The notes beneath the pieces were generated by a model. That model was given only the letters and a program-made list of their open reading frames with translations. It did no database searches and was not told the DNA's origin. From assembly GCA_037501455.1 (NCBI GenBank), contig CM074858.1:19208501-19272500 (forward strand): 64,000 nucleotides of DNA, given 5' to 3'. Of this stretch, positions 47,523 to 58,085 are shown piece by piece. The DNA is from Lantana camara. Taxonomy: Eukaryota; Streptophyta; Magnoliopsida; Lamiales; Verbenaceae. Position 1 is the first letter of the stretch. Every line of letters starts with the position of its first letter. A program made the position numbers and the translations under genes.

Positions 47523-48473
47523 AGTAACCCAAAAATGAAAAATTCAAGTTGGAATGATTCAACTGGACGATATTAATATATAAATACATAACGTTTTCTA
47601 TATGTTTGATTGATTACTCCTTATAAAATACATAAGTCATGCATGGTAATATGTAATAATCCTTTCGTTGGATTTTTAATAATCTTTAGCTCAGAAACTA
47701 TCTCATTGATAGTTTTATTTAAGTACATCAATCACATATATAATTAGTATCATTTATACTATTATATTAAGCTAAAGAGGTAGATAATAACCATTTGGTC
47801 TCTTGGATTCTTGGACTATTTTTTTTTTTTTTTATTTATTCTTTTTGTCCATTTTGTTTTCTTACGTTTTTCTCTTTTCTTTTCTTTTCATTTATTTGCT
47901 TCTTTAATGACTGCAATAACTTTCTATTAACTTCTCTTTTCTCTCTCTCTTTTTCTAAAAACTTCTCTTTTCTCTTACATCATTCCAATTTTATTTTATT
48001 TTTTATATAATTTTTATTTTTTTTCTCCTCATATTTTAATAACTAATATAACATTATCCATACTATTTATTTATCATAATTTTATAATTATATTAAATAT
48101 AATTATAAAATATATATTAATATAAAAATTAATTTTAATATATTTAGATAATAGTAAATTTGCACACACACGTAGAGTGTGCCGGGTTACTACAAAGTCC
48201 GATTAATCTACTACTGGAGCATGTTCAAGCCCAATAACAATATTATAGATCATGTGTAGTGTATAAACCTATATAGTCGAACTAAATAAGGTATCATTCA
48301 AACCTAGTTTAATATTTTTATCAAGGTATGAATCTTATTTGAAATTACTTTGACTATGATGAATCTGAGTTCAAATTTTAAACGAGTAGTTCGATATTTT
48401 ACACAAAATGACAAGAATGACAAATTTCAATGGAGCTCCACTGGACTAATGATACAACTCTCTTAATTGCATT
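47523..48473. other. AT-rich intergenic sequence
   Basis: Includes a poly-T and TTTTCTTTTC-rich tract (47817-48020). No gene, RNA gene or mobile-element end recognised. Confidence 0.5.
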
Positions 48474-48481
48474 CCTTTCAC

Positions 48482-49348
48482 CAACGTTTTCAAAACCGGA
48501 TCGGAGATCAAACCGGCAAGCTTATTGGTTATCGGTTCAATCGGTTCAACTAGCGATCGAACCGGTATGACATCATAAATAATTAATTATTATTTTAAAA
48601 TTAAATATATAGTATTTAAACTTTAATAAATTTATATTTTTCAATATATGAAATAAAAAATATAATTTTCTCCACACAATAGCTGAATAAGAGAATTTCA
48701 TATTTATTATACAATTTTTTTAACAAGACTAATATTTATTATTCACTATAAAAATTAATATATTTCTTAATAATTATATATGTATTATTCTTAATACTTA
48801 TCCAACCCTAAAAGCCCAAGGCCCAAACACAATAACATTAAAAATCTTATCAGATGATTTCACTAGCCGCTAGGGCAAATCCAAACTCGTCTTTTTGAGG
48901 TTTCATAAATTTTGGGCAACTGCATCTTGCCGTCTTACTTAGTAGCGGCCAAAATGAAAGAAGTGTCTATGTCTCTCTATGTATATCGTTCTCCTCGATC
49001 TCTATTAAAGAAGTGCTAACTAACCAAAAATCCTAACTATGTGAAATGCTGGGGAAAGCAGGCTGTGCGAAGAGAAAAACTGAAGAAGGATCGTCTCAAA
49101 AATGAGAATGGGAAAGCAGAGAAAACGGCTCCAAGAGAAAAAAAGAAAAAAAAAAAAAGCAAAAAGGAGATGATATTCATCAACCGGCAGTCCGTTCCGG
49201 TTTTCAGGGCGGAAACCGCCGGTTAATCGGCTGGTTTTTCCAGCCCTGCACCGGTCCAATCACCGCCGATTTTTAGGGTTAATTTAGACCGAACCCCTCG
49301 CTGGTCATCGGTTGAACCGGCCGGACAGGTCCGGTTTTCAAAACACTG
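48482..49348. mobile_element. Non-autonomous hAT-like element, 867 bp
   Basis: Perfect 8-bp duplications CCTTTCAC (48474-48481 and 49349-49356). Ends CAACGTTTTCAAAACCGG and, inverted, CAGTGTTTTGAAAACCGG. Subterminal regions repeat GGTTCAATCGGTTCAAC-like words and GAACCGG. No transposase. Around 48800-48960 the interior carries promoter-like plant motifs (see findings). Confidence 0.85.
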
Positions 49349-49356
49349 CCTTTCAC

Positions 49357-49720
49357 TCTAATGTATCTTCGTATGGGACGACGAATGTTGCCTACGAACT
49401 AGAAAGCCTGGACACACCAACGTTAGACTAGAAGATCATCTTTTCGTGAAAATAGTATTGGAGAATTTAATATCTAAACGTAATTAGATTTTCCCCTACC
49501 TCCACTGTGAGCTTTTATACCACTATGCTTGACCATTACTTCTATTGACATGTGGCCTTCCTCAATATTAGAGCCCTAATCTGTAGACTAACATTGTCAG
49601 AGTTTTTGACTATCGATCTAAAATCGAAGGGTATTTTGCAAATATAGTGGTCTTTTTCCCGTGTAGTTTAATTATGGTGTAACTTCAAAAAGAATTACAA
49701 TTCTAGTGTATTCCGCTTTT
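49357..49720. other. Short intergenic stretch
   Basis: No coding or repeat signal recognised between the hAT-like element and the endogenous viral sequence. Confidence 0.5.
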
Positions 49721-49734
49721 GTCAAAAGCATCTT

Positions 49735-50100
49735 TCAACAGTGTTTTTTGTCTTTTTCTCCAATCTTTTGATTTTTTGTATATTTTTCATTTAATACCCA
49801 AAATTTATGAATGTTTTCAATTAGGTCCATTAATTTCTCTTTCTTGTATTTTTTATTCAAATTTTCATTTATATGATTTAGTATTTTTCCTTGTTTTTCT
49901 ATAACTTGTATAATTGTATCTTTATTTAATACATCTTTATTTATAGTTCTTTCGAAGTTTTTCTTATATATTTGTTCTTTTTGCAAAGCTGTCTCTAAAT
50001 TTTTTCCCATATGTTTAATATTTTTTGCATTCATAATTGTTTTCATTAATTGTTTTTCTTTTGTTATACTGTCTATTGATGTTTTTTCTTTGTAACTCAT
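49735..50100 (-). CDS. Small coiled-coil ORF of the endogenous caulimovirid (ORF III-like)
   Basis: 121 codons, starting two bases after the stop of the upstream ORF, the tight spacing usual in this virus family. The product is lysine- and glutamate-rich, almost without proline, and predicted helical or coiled-coil. That fits the virion-associated protein position (third small ORF), but I see no diagnostic motif. It ends close to the left border of the viral sequence, so the C-terminus may be artificial. Confidence 0.5.
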   Translation of the reverse strand: MSYKEKTSIDSITKEKQLMKTIMNAKNIKHMGKNLETALQKEQIYKKNFERTINKDVLNKDTIIQVIEKQGKILNHINENLNKKYKKEKLMDLIENIHKFWVLNEKYTKNQKIGEKDKKHC

Positions 50101-50102
50101 AG

Positions 50103-50324
50103 TTAAGTGTATGCTATTTGATATGCTATCTTTCTTTTTCTTTGTAGTTTTCTTATATTTTCATTTTCTAATTGTATCATTATTTCTTTAGTTCGTAATG
50201 GTATAACATCATCATATCTTAAAGTATGATAATTCATCTTCACTAAGTATCCACTTATAATAATTTGCTCTTCTGTATCTTGTATGTCTCGTGATATTCT
50301 AGTTCTATAGTCGTATCTGTTCAT
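50103..50324 (-). CDS. Small ORF of the endogenous caulimovirid (ORF II-like)
   Basis: 73 codons with ATG, between the PBS-side ORF and the coiled-coil ORF. Function unknown. By position it corresponds to the second small ORF of Soymovirus-like genomes; probably shortened. The overlap-free, 2-bp spacing to the next ORF supports a real polycistronic viral origin. Confidence 0.45.
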   Translation of the reverse strand: MNRYDYRTRISRDIQDTEEQIIISGYLVKMNYHTLRYDDVIPLRTKEIMIQLENENIRKLQRKRKIAYQIAYT

Positions 50325-50326
50325 AA

Positions 50327-50500
50327 TTATGTTATAGTTAACTGAGTGGCTATTTGTTTAGATTTTTCAAGACTTATAATATTTTTTAAGTGTTGTTTCG
50401 CTTCTTGTGAATGTCCTTCGTTTTTAGCCTTTAGGTAAAGTTTTACGTATCTTTCATAATCTCTGTATATTACTTTTATGTTATCTCTATAGAATTTTTG
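50327..50500 (-). pseudogene. Short lysine-rich frame after the PBS (ORF Ib-like)
   Basis: An open frame of about 55 codons with no in-frame ATG, ending at TAA three bases before the ORF II-like ATG. Only the position, compactness and helical composition suggest a viral gene. Confidence 0.35.
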
Positions 50501-50564
50501 TCATTCATATTCGTACATATTTTTGAATTATAATTTTAGTTTTAGTAATTAGAATCGTATACAG

Positions 50565-50576
50565 GCTCTGATACCA
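50565..50576 (-). promoter_or_regulatory. Pararetroviral primer binding site (tRNA-iMet)
   Basis: Minus strand TGGTATCAGAGC, just after the stop of the movement-protein region. In caulimovirids this site primes minus-strand synthesis and defines map position 1. Confidence 0.8.
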
Positions 50577-50586
50577 GAGCGAGCAA

Positions 50587-51560
50587 TCAGAGTGTTTCCT
50601 TTAAAACTGTAGTATGTTTAGCCATTTGATCAGCTAAATGTGTAAATTCATTTTCAATTATTTCGTTAGAAGATTCCTCTTCTTTAATATTACTAGTGGA
50701 TGCACGAGCGGGAGTATAAATTGTTTCATTAGTTCTTTTATTTGGTGGTAAATATGTGAATCGTGTGCTTGTACTCTTCAGGAATTTTGGAGTTTTCTTT
50801 TGAAAAACATTTGTATTAACATGTTGTATAATAGGTATCTTAGGAATATATTTTATACGAGAGACTTCTCGAAAAAGGTCTTCCATGTATATTTTATCAG
50901 TATCCTTGAATTGTATACTATGATGACTGTTTGTTAGTGCATATCCAATAGAATATGTTATTGAAAATGATAATCGTTTTTCTTCATTAAATCTTGTCTT
51001 TCAAATTTATAAGCAATGTGTAAAAACTTATCTAATTTTTCTGTTACAAGTGGTATAGAGTAATGTGATGCTACATTAAAAAGTAATTTTGTATATGCAA
51101 GATTTCCTTCGATTATTCCAAGTATTTTATCATTTATATTCATAATTCTGTCGTCACAGATTGCTATTTTTATAGGTGAGTTTATTCCTTCAGCAAATGT
51201 ACTTTTAATTAATATTTGTATTGTAGAAATATGTATATATCCTATTTCTCCAGGTGAATATTTTGCTTTATTTATTTTCTTAATTATATCAGCTTTATTT
51301 ATCAACGAAATGGCTTGTGTTCCTTTTGTTGTAGAAATTTCAATAGGTGTTTCACATGTAAATTTTCCATATAATATAATATTTTTTCTACTCAGTTTCG
51401 TTTTTAAATCTGTTTTCATATCTTGACCATCAATTAAGTTTAATTCTTTTCTTCTAACTTTATTTAATTTTTTATTATCTAAAATAATGTCTTGAGAAAA
51501 ATATTCATATTCTTCGGTTGTTTCAAGGTTTTCAACTTGATCTATAAGACTAGTTTTCAT
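50587..51560 (-). pseudogene. Caulimovirid movement protein (30K superfamily), frameshifted
   Basis: The main frame (50958-51560, 200 codons with a good ATG) carries the 30K-type movement core: a beta-rich middle region including an Asp-Asp-Arg segment and a GNLAY segment. The C-terminal part continues in another frame, with its own ATG at 50886, to a stop at 50587. One small indel near 50985, in an A-rich run, separates them. Total length would be about 325 residues, normal for the family. The protein lines plasmodesmata with tubules for cell-to-cell movement. As it stands the copy is broken. Confidence 0.8.
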
Positions 51561-52117
51561 CTGTGTTTAGTATACAAAAATATAAACAATAGTTTCAGAA
51601 TAAGGTTTGTATTGTTTACCTGTTTGCGTATATCTATCTACTGTCTTCAAGAACTCCATGTTACCTGTTCATCTTTCTTTGAAATATCTTGATTGCAGAT
51701 ATGAGTATATATGTATGGTTATGGTTTGTGTATGGTTGTTTATGGTTGTATAGAGTTCTGCTATTCAGGCTTAAGGCCAACAGAAAAGAAAAAGCTCAAA
51801 AGGCCTTAAAACTCAGAGAGTTTTTTATCAAAATTGATCCTTTTCCATTAATGTCTCCGAAACAAATACAATATTGAGGCCATTATATATGCACTCAACT
51901 AGCTATTACAATCGCCTATAATGCGATATAATTCATACACGCTAATGTACAAAAAGTAGAAAATGACTTAACACCTAACAGTAATAATAGCGCCTATAAT
52001 GCGCACTGAGAAAAAAAGACAAAGACATAGAGTCTGCATTATTATTGAGTATTCATCATTGCTTACGCGTTTTCTTCATGATTGAGTTTTTGACGTCATT
52101 GCGTGCGTCAGTCTACA
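51561..52117 (-). promoter_or_regulatory. Pararetroviral promoter/leader region
   Basis: A non-coding gap between the transactivator-like ORF and the movement protein, where the pregenomic promoter is expected. It contains an as-1-like pair TGACGCACGCAATGACGTCA (minus, 52091-52110) with seven bases between the two TGACG motifs, a TATATAA (minus, 51893-51899), and two dyads with the same centre (51911-51927 and 51990-52004). Confidence 0.55.
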
Positions 52118-52864
52118 TTATTCTTTAGTAACAGTGTCTTCTTTCATTGATTCGTCTGAATGGTTTGACCCTGTTGTTTCTTCAGCTTTGTCTTGACAAA
52201 TTTCACAATCATGTTCCTCTATGTCTTCACTGTATTCGCAGAAAATAAGCTTGATTTCTTTTGGAAGTGTCTTCAGGCTGTATTTCTCAATCTTGATGAA
52301 TGTTTTTTCAAAGTTTTCCAACGTTTTCAATTATAGCGGTGGAATTGTATATCTTGAAGATCCATACATTAAATGATAATTAGATTTATAATTAATTTTG
52401 ACAATACTGTCTTTGTTTATTTCTTGTGATGCATGAAATATCTGATTTAGTTGCTTAGCAACTATTTCATTTATTTCACCAAGTGTCTTCATTGACTCGA
52501 TGCCGGGGTATTCTCCGTTTGAAACTATCAGCTTGATAATTCCATGTGAGTATACAGGTACTCCTTCTTCGTTGAAGATGGGGTATGAGAGTGTAGATTT
52601 GAAGACTAGCTCCTTATCCATGTTTCCATTTGAGACTCGTCTAGCATAGTCTTGAAGTGTCGTCATTAGTTTTGGACTGAATTTTCTAAAACAGTTTAGG
52701 TTTTTGAAATAAAGTGTGTCAAGAAATCCATGTATGAAAAATTGGTATATTAAGTCTGGGTCTGCTTCTTCAAATATGATGACTTTTGGGTCATTTCTGT
52801 TTACAGGATACCAATATAATTTATTTTTGTCGGTTTCAGGGTTGTATTCAAAGATGCATTTCAA
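52118..52864 (-). pseudogene. Transactivator-like (ORF VI-like) viral gene, decayed
   Basis: Two frame-matched pieces of 177 and 70 codons are separated by a single in-frame TAA (about 52331). The translation probably begins upstream (to about 53110), where frames are shifted and lysine/proline-rich. Position immediately before the promoter region fits the inclusion-body/transactivator gene. I see no unambiguous motif, so identity rests mainly on gene order. The C-terminal tail is acidic with a CEICQ segment. Confidence 0.45.
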
Positions 52865-53120
52865 AAGGTTGTCAAAATTTTCTTTGGTAGGCTATATTTA
52901 GGCTTCCTTTTGGGCTTGTGTTTGAACTCGGTCCATTGGGCTTGTTGTGGGTATATTTTCAAGAACTCTCATTCTTTCTTTAAGGCTGATTTGGGTTTGG
53001 AGAGTAGGAGAAGTTTGGAGAGTGATTTTATAGGTTTTGGTTTCTTCACGGGCTTGTTTGGCTTCTGCAAAGCTGGTATAGGATTTGTGTTATTCCTGAG
53101 TGTCCAAGTATATGAATACA

Positions 53121-53749
53121 TGTAGCATCCCAAAACGGAAGGCGCCACATCCCCCGCACTCAGACCCAAACCGCATATGAAATGGAAAATCCATACACGT
53201 GACAGATCAGAGCGAACGGGGACTCACTCACTCACCATGCTAGGCGGGAACTAAACTTTCGAAACCAATTGATAACGTACAAGGAGAAAAGACAAGTGCG
53301 AAGCAAAGCTTGTAATCAATTCCCAATATAAGCAATATACGGGGTTCAACTAACATAATAACCTAGTCCCAAAATTCCAACATATATCTAAATCATAAAT
53401 ACAATCATAAATACGGGTTCAAACTATCCCTAGAAGCCTGTCCTGGATAAATATCATAATAATTCATACGTCCATGGAAACATAACCAAATTATCATATG
53501 TATATGAACAGACTCCAACTCGATCAAGAGACTCGACAGACTCGACTTCCCGCCTAACGCTCCAAAACCTGTAAAAATCTGAAAACAAAGCCGGGTTCAG
53601 TCTATAGAAGACTAGTAGGTATAAAACAGGGTATATTATAGTAATATCGCAGAATTTAAACACCCACGCATGCAAGCTATAATCCCGTGCGAGGTTTTCA
53701 AAACATTTCCCAAGTGGGTGAAAACAAAGAAAACAAAGCCCGGGATTAC
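53121..53749 (-). repeat. D left LTR, outer piece
   Basis: Matches 60153-60781. TGTAGCATCCC at 53121; AAGGCGCCACATCCCCCGCAC shared with A. Interrupted by solo LTR E. Confidence 0.85.
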
Positions 53750-56544
53750 TGTGACGCCCTAATTTATTTTAATTACGCTATTCCATTTCCTTATCTTATA
53801 TTATATTAAGTAGAGAAATATTTAATTATTAGAAATATTTGAATTTGAATTTATATGAATTTTCTTTGAACTATTTGGGATTGAACGAATTATCTGTTTG
53901 CCGTTTCTACGTGAAATGATTTCGGAATTTCATGCGAATTTAAGATGATTGGACTTATATGTGTTATGAATATGGTTATATGCTTGTTTTATGTTTTCGG
54001 GTGTGTTTGATTTAGTTTTTTAATTTATTTTGTTTCGGAATCCAAAATGGGGGGCTAACGAGCAATTAGCGCACCCTTGGTTCCTTATTTGATAACTTGA
54101 GCTAGGAAACTCGGATTCGAGTTTCGTCAACTTCGTTGAACTCGTATCGAAGATTCGAGTTTGATGAGCTTAGCCTTATATTTTTCCAAAGCCATTTGAA
54201 CTCCCGAATTTCTACCGAAACATACAACGGACGCCTAAACTGACCTTGCTGCACTAAAATGACCATAACTTATTCTTTTGTTGACCAAATTAACCATGGT
54301 TAGACCCTATGGAACCCTAAATCAACCCTTTATTCAGACCTTAACCCCTCAAACCTAGATAACCCTTGTCACTTGGAGTTATTTGGCCAAACATCCTCTG
54401 CACTCCAGAAATCCCGTCACTCAAGCCAAACCTTGAGATTCAAGCTCAAATCTCCTTCCAAACCTCCATTAATCCACAAGGTAAGCTTGGATATGTTATG
54501 TACATTCAATATGAGTCATTTTCATTCATTCATCCCTAAATTTAAGCATGGTTTCATGAGTTTTGGCATAGATGTGTATATAGTTAGGTTTGGTGCATTT
54601 TAGTTGATCTCTTTCAATCCTTGAACCTTTTGAATGATTCCAAGCATGAAATGATTGCTTTGATCTCTTCTTTACATTTATAGTGTTGTATGAGTTGTTA
54701 GTTGAGGTATTTATGAGCCACCATTAATGAGTTTTTGGAGTTTTGGTATGATTTGGTCACCACACACTACATCTCACGTTTCAAGGTTTTGAGAGCATGA
54801 TTGGGAGTTGTTTTTAAGTGGTTTCATTGCATCTTGGTTGTCTTTTGTTGATTGAATGTGTTGATATGTTGTATCTTGGTTATGCCCTGTTTCTGCGCGT
54901 TTTTTTTCTGTGCTGCCTGCGTGCCACGGGCGTGTCACGCCTTTCTTCTTTTGCGTGACAAGGGGTGCAGTTTTGCTTGGTTCCGCTGTACCGTGACACG
55001 GGGGTGTCACGGTTTGCCTTCTAGTGGTGACACGGGCGTGTCACCCTCTGATTTCTTGTTCTGTCTGTACCGTGACACGGGTGTGTCACGGATTGCTTTG
55101 TGTTGGTGACACGGGCGTGTCACCTTCTGTTTTCTTGCATCTTGTGTTTTCTAGCGTGTTGTGTATGTATGCATGTGTATATATATTTACATATGTTTTG
55201 ATTATATGATTTGAATTCCTTGATAGTGCACATGGATATGTTCATTACATAACATACTCTTTTACATATTCATAGCATGTTCATTTCATTGCCGAGCGTC
55301 TTAATTGGTCATTTTGAGTCTCACGTCACTTTCTTGCACAGATTTCGATCCCGTTGGAGACGAGGCCGGTCCTTGAGGCTTTCGTGCCTTCTTTTGTCGG
55401 TTCGAGGTGGGTTTCTCTACTAATAGTTATCTTGTCCCAATATAACCCTTATGTGACCATTTTAAGCCAAAAGTTATACTTATAATTATCGAGTCTTTTA
55501 AAGAGTCTTATGATTTTCGATTGTTAAGCCCTTCTTTATGAAAACCTACCTTATGTTTTGGCGAGATTGCATGTATGTTATGATCACGGGCCCCGGAGCT
55601 TAGTGTATCATGGTAAACCGGGGAGGCAAGGGCCGACGGTGAACCCGTGCACTAGTTCCAACCATTTTACGTCGAAACGGATCTCGTCAGGAGTTTTGAC
55701 GAGAAAACGCTAGTCGGGCTTTTGAGGATTTATGTACCTCACTAGCCATTATGTATGAGGTGGTCGAGTCTTGCAAACTCGTCCACCACCGAAGGAAGAA
55801 GGTGTATATGAATGATTATGATCATTATGTATGTGCACATATGTTATGCATGATAACTTATGAAATTATGAATATGTTTACACGAGGAGAAGGTTGGAGA
55901 TGATGCACGCCCCCTCGCCGGGCCTTAAACCCTACGTTAATTATGAATGAATATGATAGTTGTAAACCCATTGATGTTTTATTTGCTTTACCCACTTAGG
56001 AAATTTCTTATCAAACTTCTATGGGATTAGGGCTTGCATGTATATGTTTCAATTCTGCAATATTTATATTTATGCCCCGCTTTTATACCCACCAGTCTCT
56101 TTTAGACTGAACCCGGTTGTTTTCAGTTGTTTCGTGCAGGTTTGGAGGTGCTAGGCGGGAATTCGATTCGTCTAGGTCTTGTATTTGTGTCTAGCATTTC
56201 CTTTACACTCATTTGCACTCCTATTTTGTATTTTGGATTTGTATGGAGCGAATTATGTTATTTGGAGCCGTGAGGGCATTACTACCACTTATTGTATAGG
56301 TTGATTTATTTTTGGAGCTTGGATGCTCAATGTGAATACTTATGTTTATTGCTTCCGCTATTACTCTTGTTTCTCGCTTTTAATTCTTGTTGGATATTGT
56401 TTGGTTTAAGGGTTAGCTCCCGCCTAGCTTAGCGTGTGTGTTGTGTCCTCGTTCGCCGTGATTTGACACGTGTAGGGATTTTCCATTTCCTATGCGGGTC
56501 GGGTCTCGGTGCGGGGGATGTGGCGCCTTACGCTCGGGCGTTAC
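53750..56544 (+). repeat. E: solo LTR inserted in D left LTR
   Basis: TGTGACGCCC...GGGCGTTACA, flanked by ATTAC (53745-53749 and 56545-56549). The empty site is at 60776 in D's right LTR. 2.8 kb, related to solo LTR C. Splice-donor-like CAAG/GTAAGC (exon side 54480) and the best dyad cluster of the window (54920-55124). Confidence 0.9.
54920..55124 (+). repeat. Five GC-rich dyads in solo LTR E
   Basis: CGTGCCACGGGCGTGTCACG (54920-54939), CCGTGACACGG/GGGTGTCACGG (54991-55012), GGTGACACGGGCGTGTCACC (55026-55045), CCGTGACACGG/GTGTGTCACGG (55070-55091) and GGTGACACGGGCGTGTCACC (55105-55124). The last two repeat the previous two with a 79-bp offset. Confidence 0.9.
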
Positions 56545-56549
56545 AATTA

Positions 56550-58085
56550 CAACCATTAATCTTATTCAATCATTACTTTCATACGGTCATCACGTGAGCC
56601 CGGCGAGAGGGTAAATTCTCCAACCTCCACCTCGTGTGTGCAATTATTCATTTATACATTCATTAGTGATCATACAATCAGTCATTCAATCACAATCATG
56701 CGTTCATTCAATCGTTCGTTCAATCAATCATTCATGCAATCATTCATTACACTTACACCTTTTTTCTCCGAGCGGTGGACGGGTTAGCAACACCCGGCCA
56801 CCTCAATCATTGAACAGTGGGGTTTCATGAGTTCCCCAAAGGCGCTCAGCCCCCTTTCCTCGCTAATCTCCTAGAGAGTTTCGGAATCTGTAATTTGGTT
56901 GGGACTAGCACATAGGATCACCGTCAGCCCTTACCTCCCCGGAGAGCCATGTGTACCATGCCCCGGGCCCCAATATGTGCAATCAATCATTACTCGCCAA
57001 AACTTTAGGTAAGGTGTTCAACAAAGAAAAGCGCTTAACGTTAAAATCATTGACTCCCCAAAAGACTCGATATATATATATATATATAATAGTTTGGCTT
57101 AAAACATTACACATTGGGAATTTATCGGGTCGTTTAACTAATAGAAGAGAAACCCACCTGTTACACCTTAACGAACGATAGCAAGAGAAAAAGAAAACTT
57201 CAAAAAGGTCTAAGAACCTGACAAGTCTCCGCCCTGGATAAAATTATACAAAAGACAACACGGTGCAGTCGTGAGACTCAAGACTCCAAATAAACCATAT
57301 ATGACGCACGGCAATGCGTTAACTTGATGTAAGATGCAGAAGAAGTATAAGTTATGTTATGAGGTCATATAATCAAGTAATTCATTCAAAGCGTTCAATA
57401 CAATATGGTTTCATATTCACACGTTTCATAACTTTCATATTTTGCATCGATTCGAGCCATAAGCTTTAAACAATAATTATAACACATGTTATAGCATGTT
57501 TTCAATACATTCAAGTCATAACGAAGCAAGAAGTTATCGTATTAAGGAAACAATTAGGGCAACAGTTCATGCATCCACGTAGGGGAGCAATTGGAGCATA
57601 TCTTGTCATATAAGTGTATAAAATCACCGAAATTACACAAGCTAAATGAAACATGTAACACATAATTCGTGAAGTTAATAATACATTCATATCATATAAT
57701 GAGCAAAGAAATATCAAACAAGGCATACAATAATTCAATCCGTAAATTTCATACAAAATCAAAGCACATCATAAATCATATTTATAAATTAGAATTAACA
57801 ATTTAAACATTTAGTATACATATATCCGTACACAAAATAAATTCTTGCATACATATAGTATATATATATACACATACAATATACAATATCCAATATATAT
57901 AGATATAACATGCATACACGTACATAGTATATATATATATATATATATTCCTACATATATTAAACATCAATATACAATATACATATATATATATATATAT
58001 ATATACATATACGTATTCATGCATATATTAAATATACACACATATATGTAATGTTTAATATATATATACACACTACATTCATATT
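56550..58085 (-). repeat. D left LTR, inner piece, truncated
   Basis: Matches 60782-61017 and 63256-64000. It ends in a TA-rich microsatellite (57840-58075), after which interior sequence follows without the expected LTR end or polypurine tract, so a deletion has occurred there. Confidence 0.75.
57840..58075. repeat. TA/CATA microsatellite
   Basis: Long ATATATAT and ACATATAT runs, corresponding in position to the microsatellites in LTR A. The frames seen here (57803-58051) are only Tyr/Ile repeats. Confidence 0.85.

Larger units (their letters stand above)
49720..53120 (-). mobile_element. Endogenous pararetrovirus (Caulimoviridae) fragment
   Basis: On the minus strand the order is a transactivator-like ORF, a non-coding promoter-like region, a movement protein, a tRNA-iMet PBS, then three small ORFs. 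Coat protein and RT are missing, so this is a partial copy cut at about 49720 and bounded at 53121 by element D. A PBS placed after the movement protein and the compact small ORFs fit a Soymovirus-like arrangement as I recall it; the genus is uncertain. Stops and frameshifts mark an old copy. Confidence 0.75.

Noticed and set aside
47795..48010. 71-codon Phe/Ser-rich frame.
   Set aside because: Translation of a poly-T/TTTC tract.
49041..49226. 61-codon Lys-rich frame in the hAT-like element as a possible captured ribosomal protein exon.
   Set aside because: No recognisable family motif; the lysines come from an A-rich run. Only the upstream promoter-like motifs were kept as a finding.
54852..55209. 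Cys-rich frames of 61-85 codons over the dyad cluster of LTR E.
   Set aside because: Repeated GVTDTGVS-like words simply translate the DNA dyads; not a gene.
57803..58051. Tyr/Ile-rich frames on both strands.
   Set aside because: Translation of a TA/CATA microsatellite.
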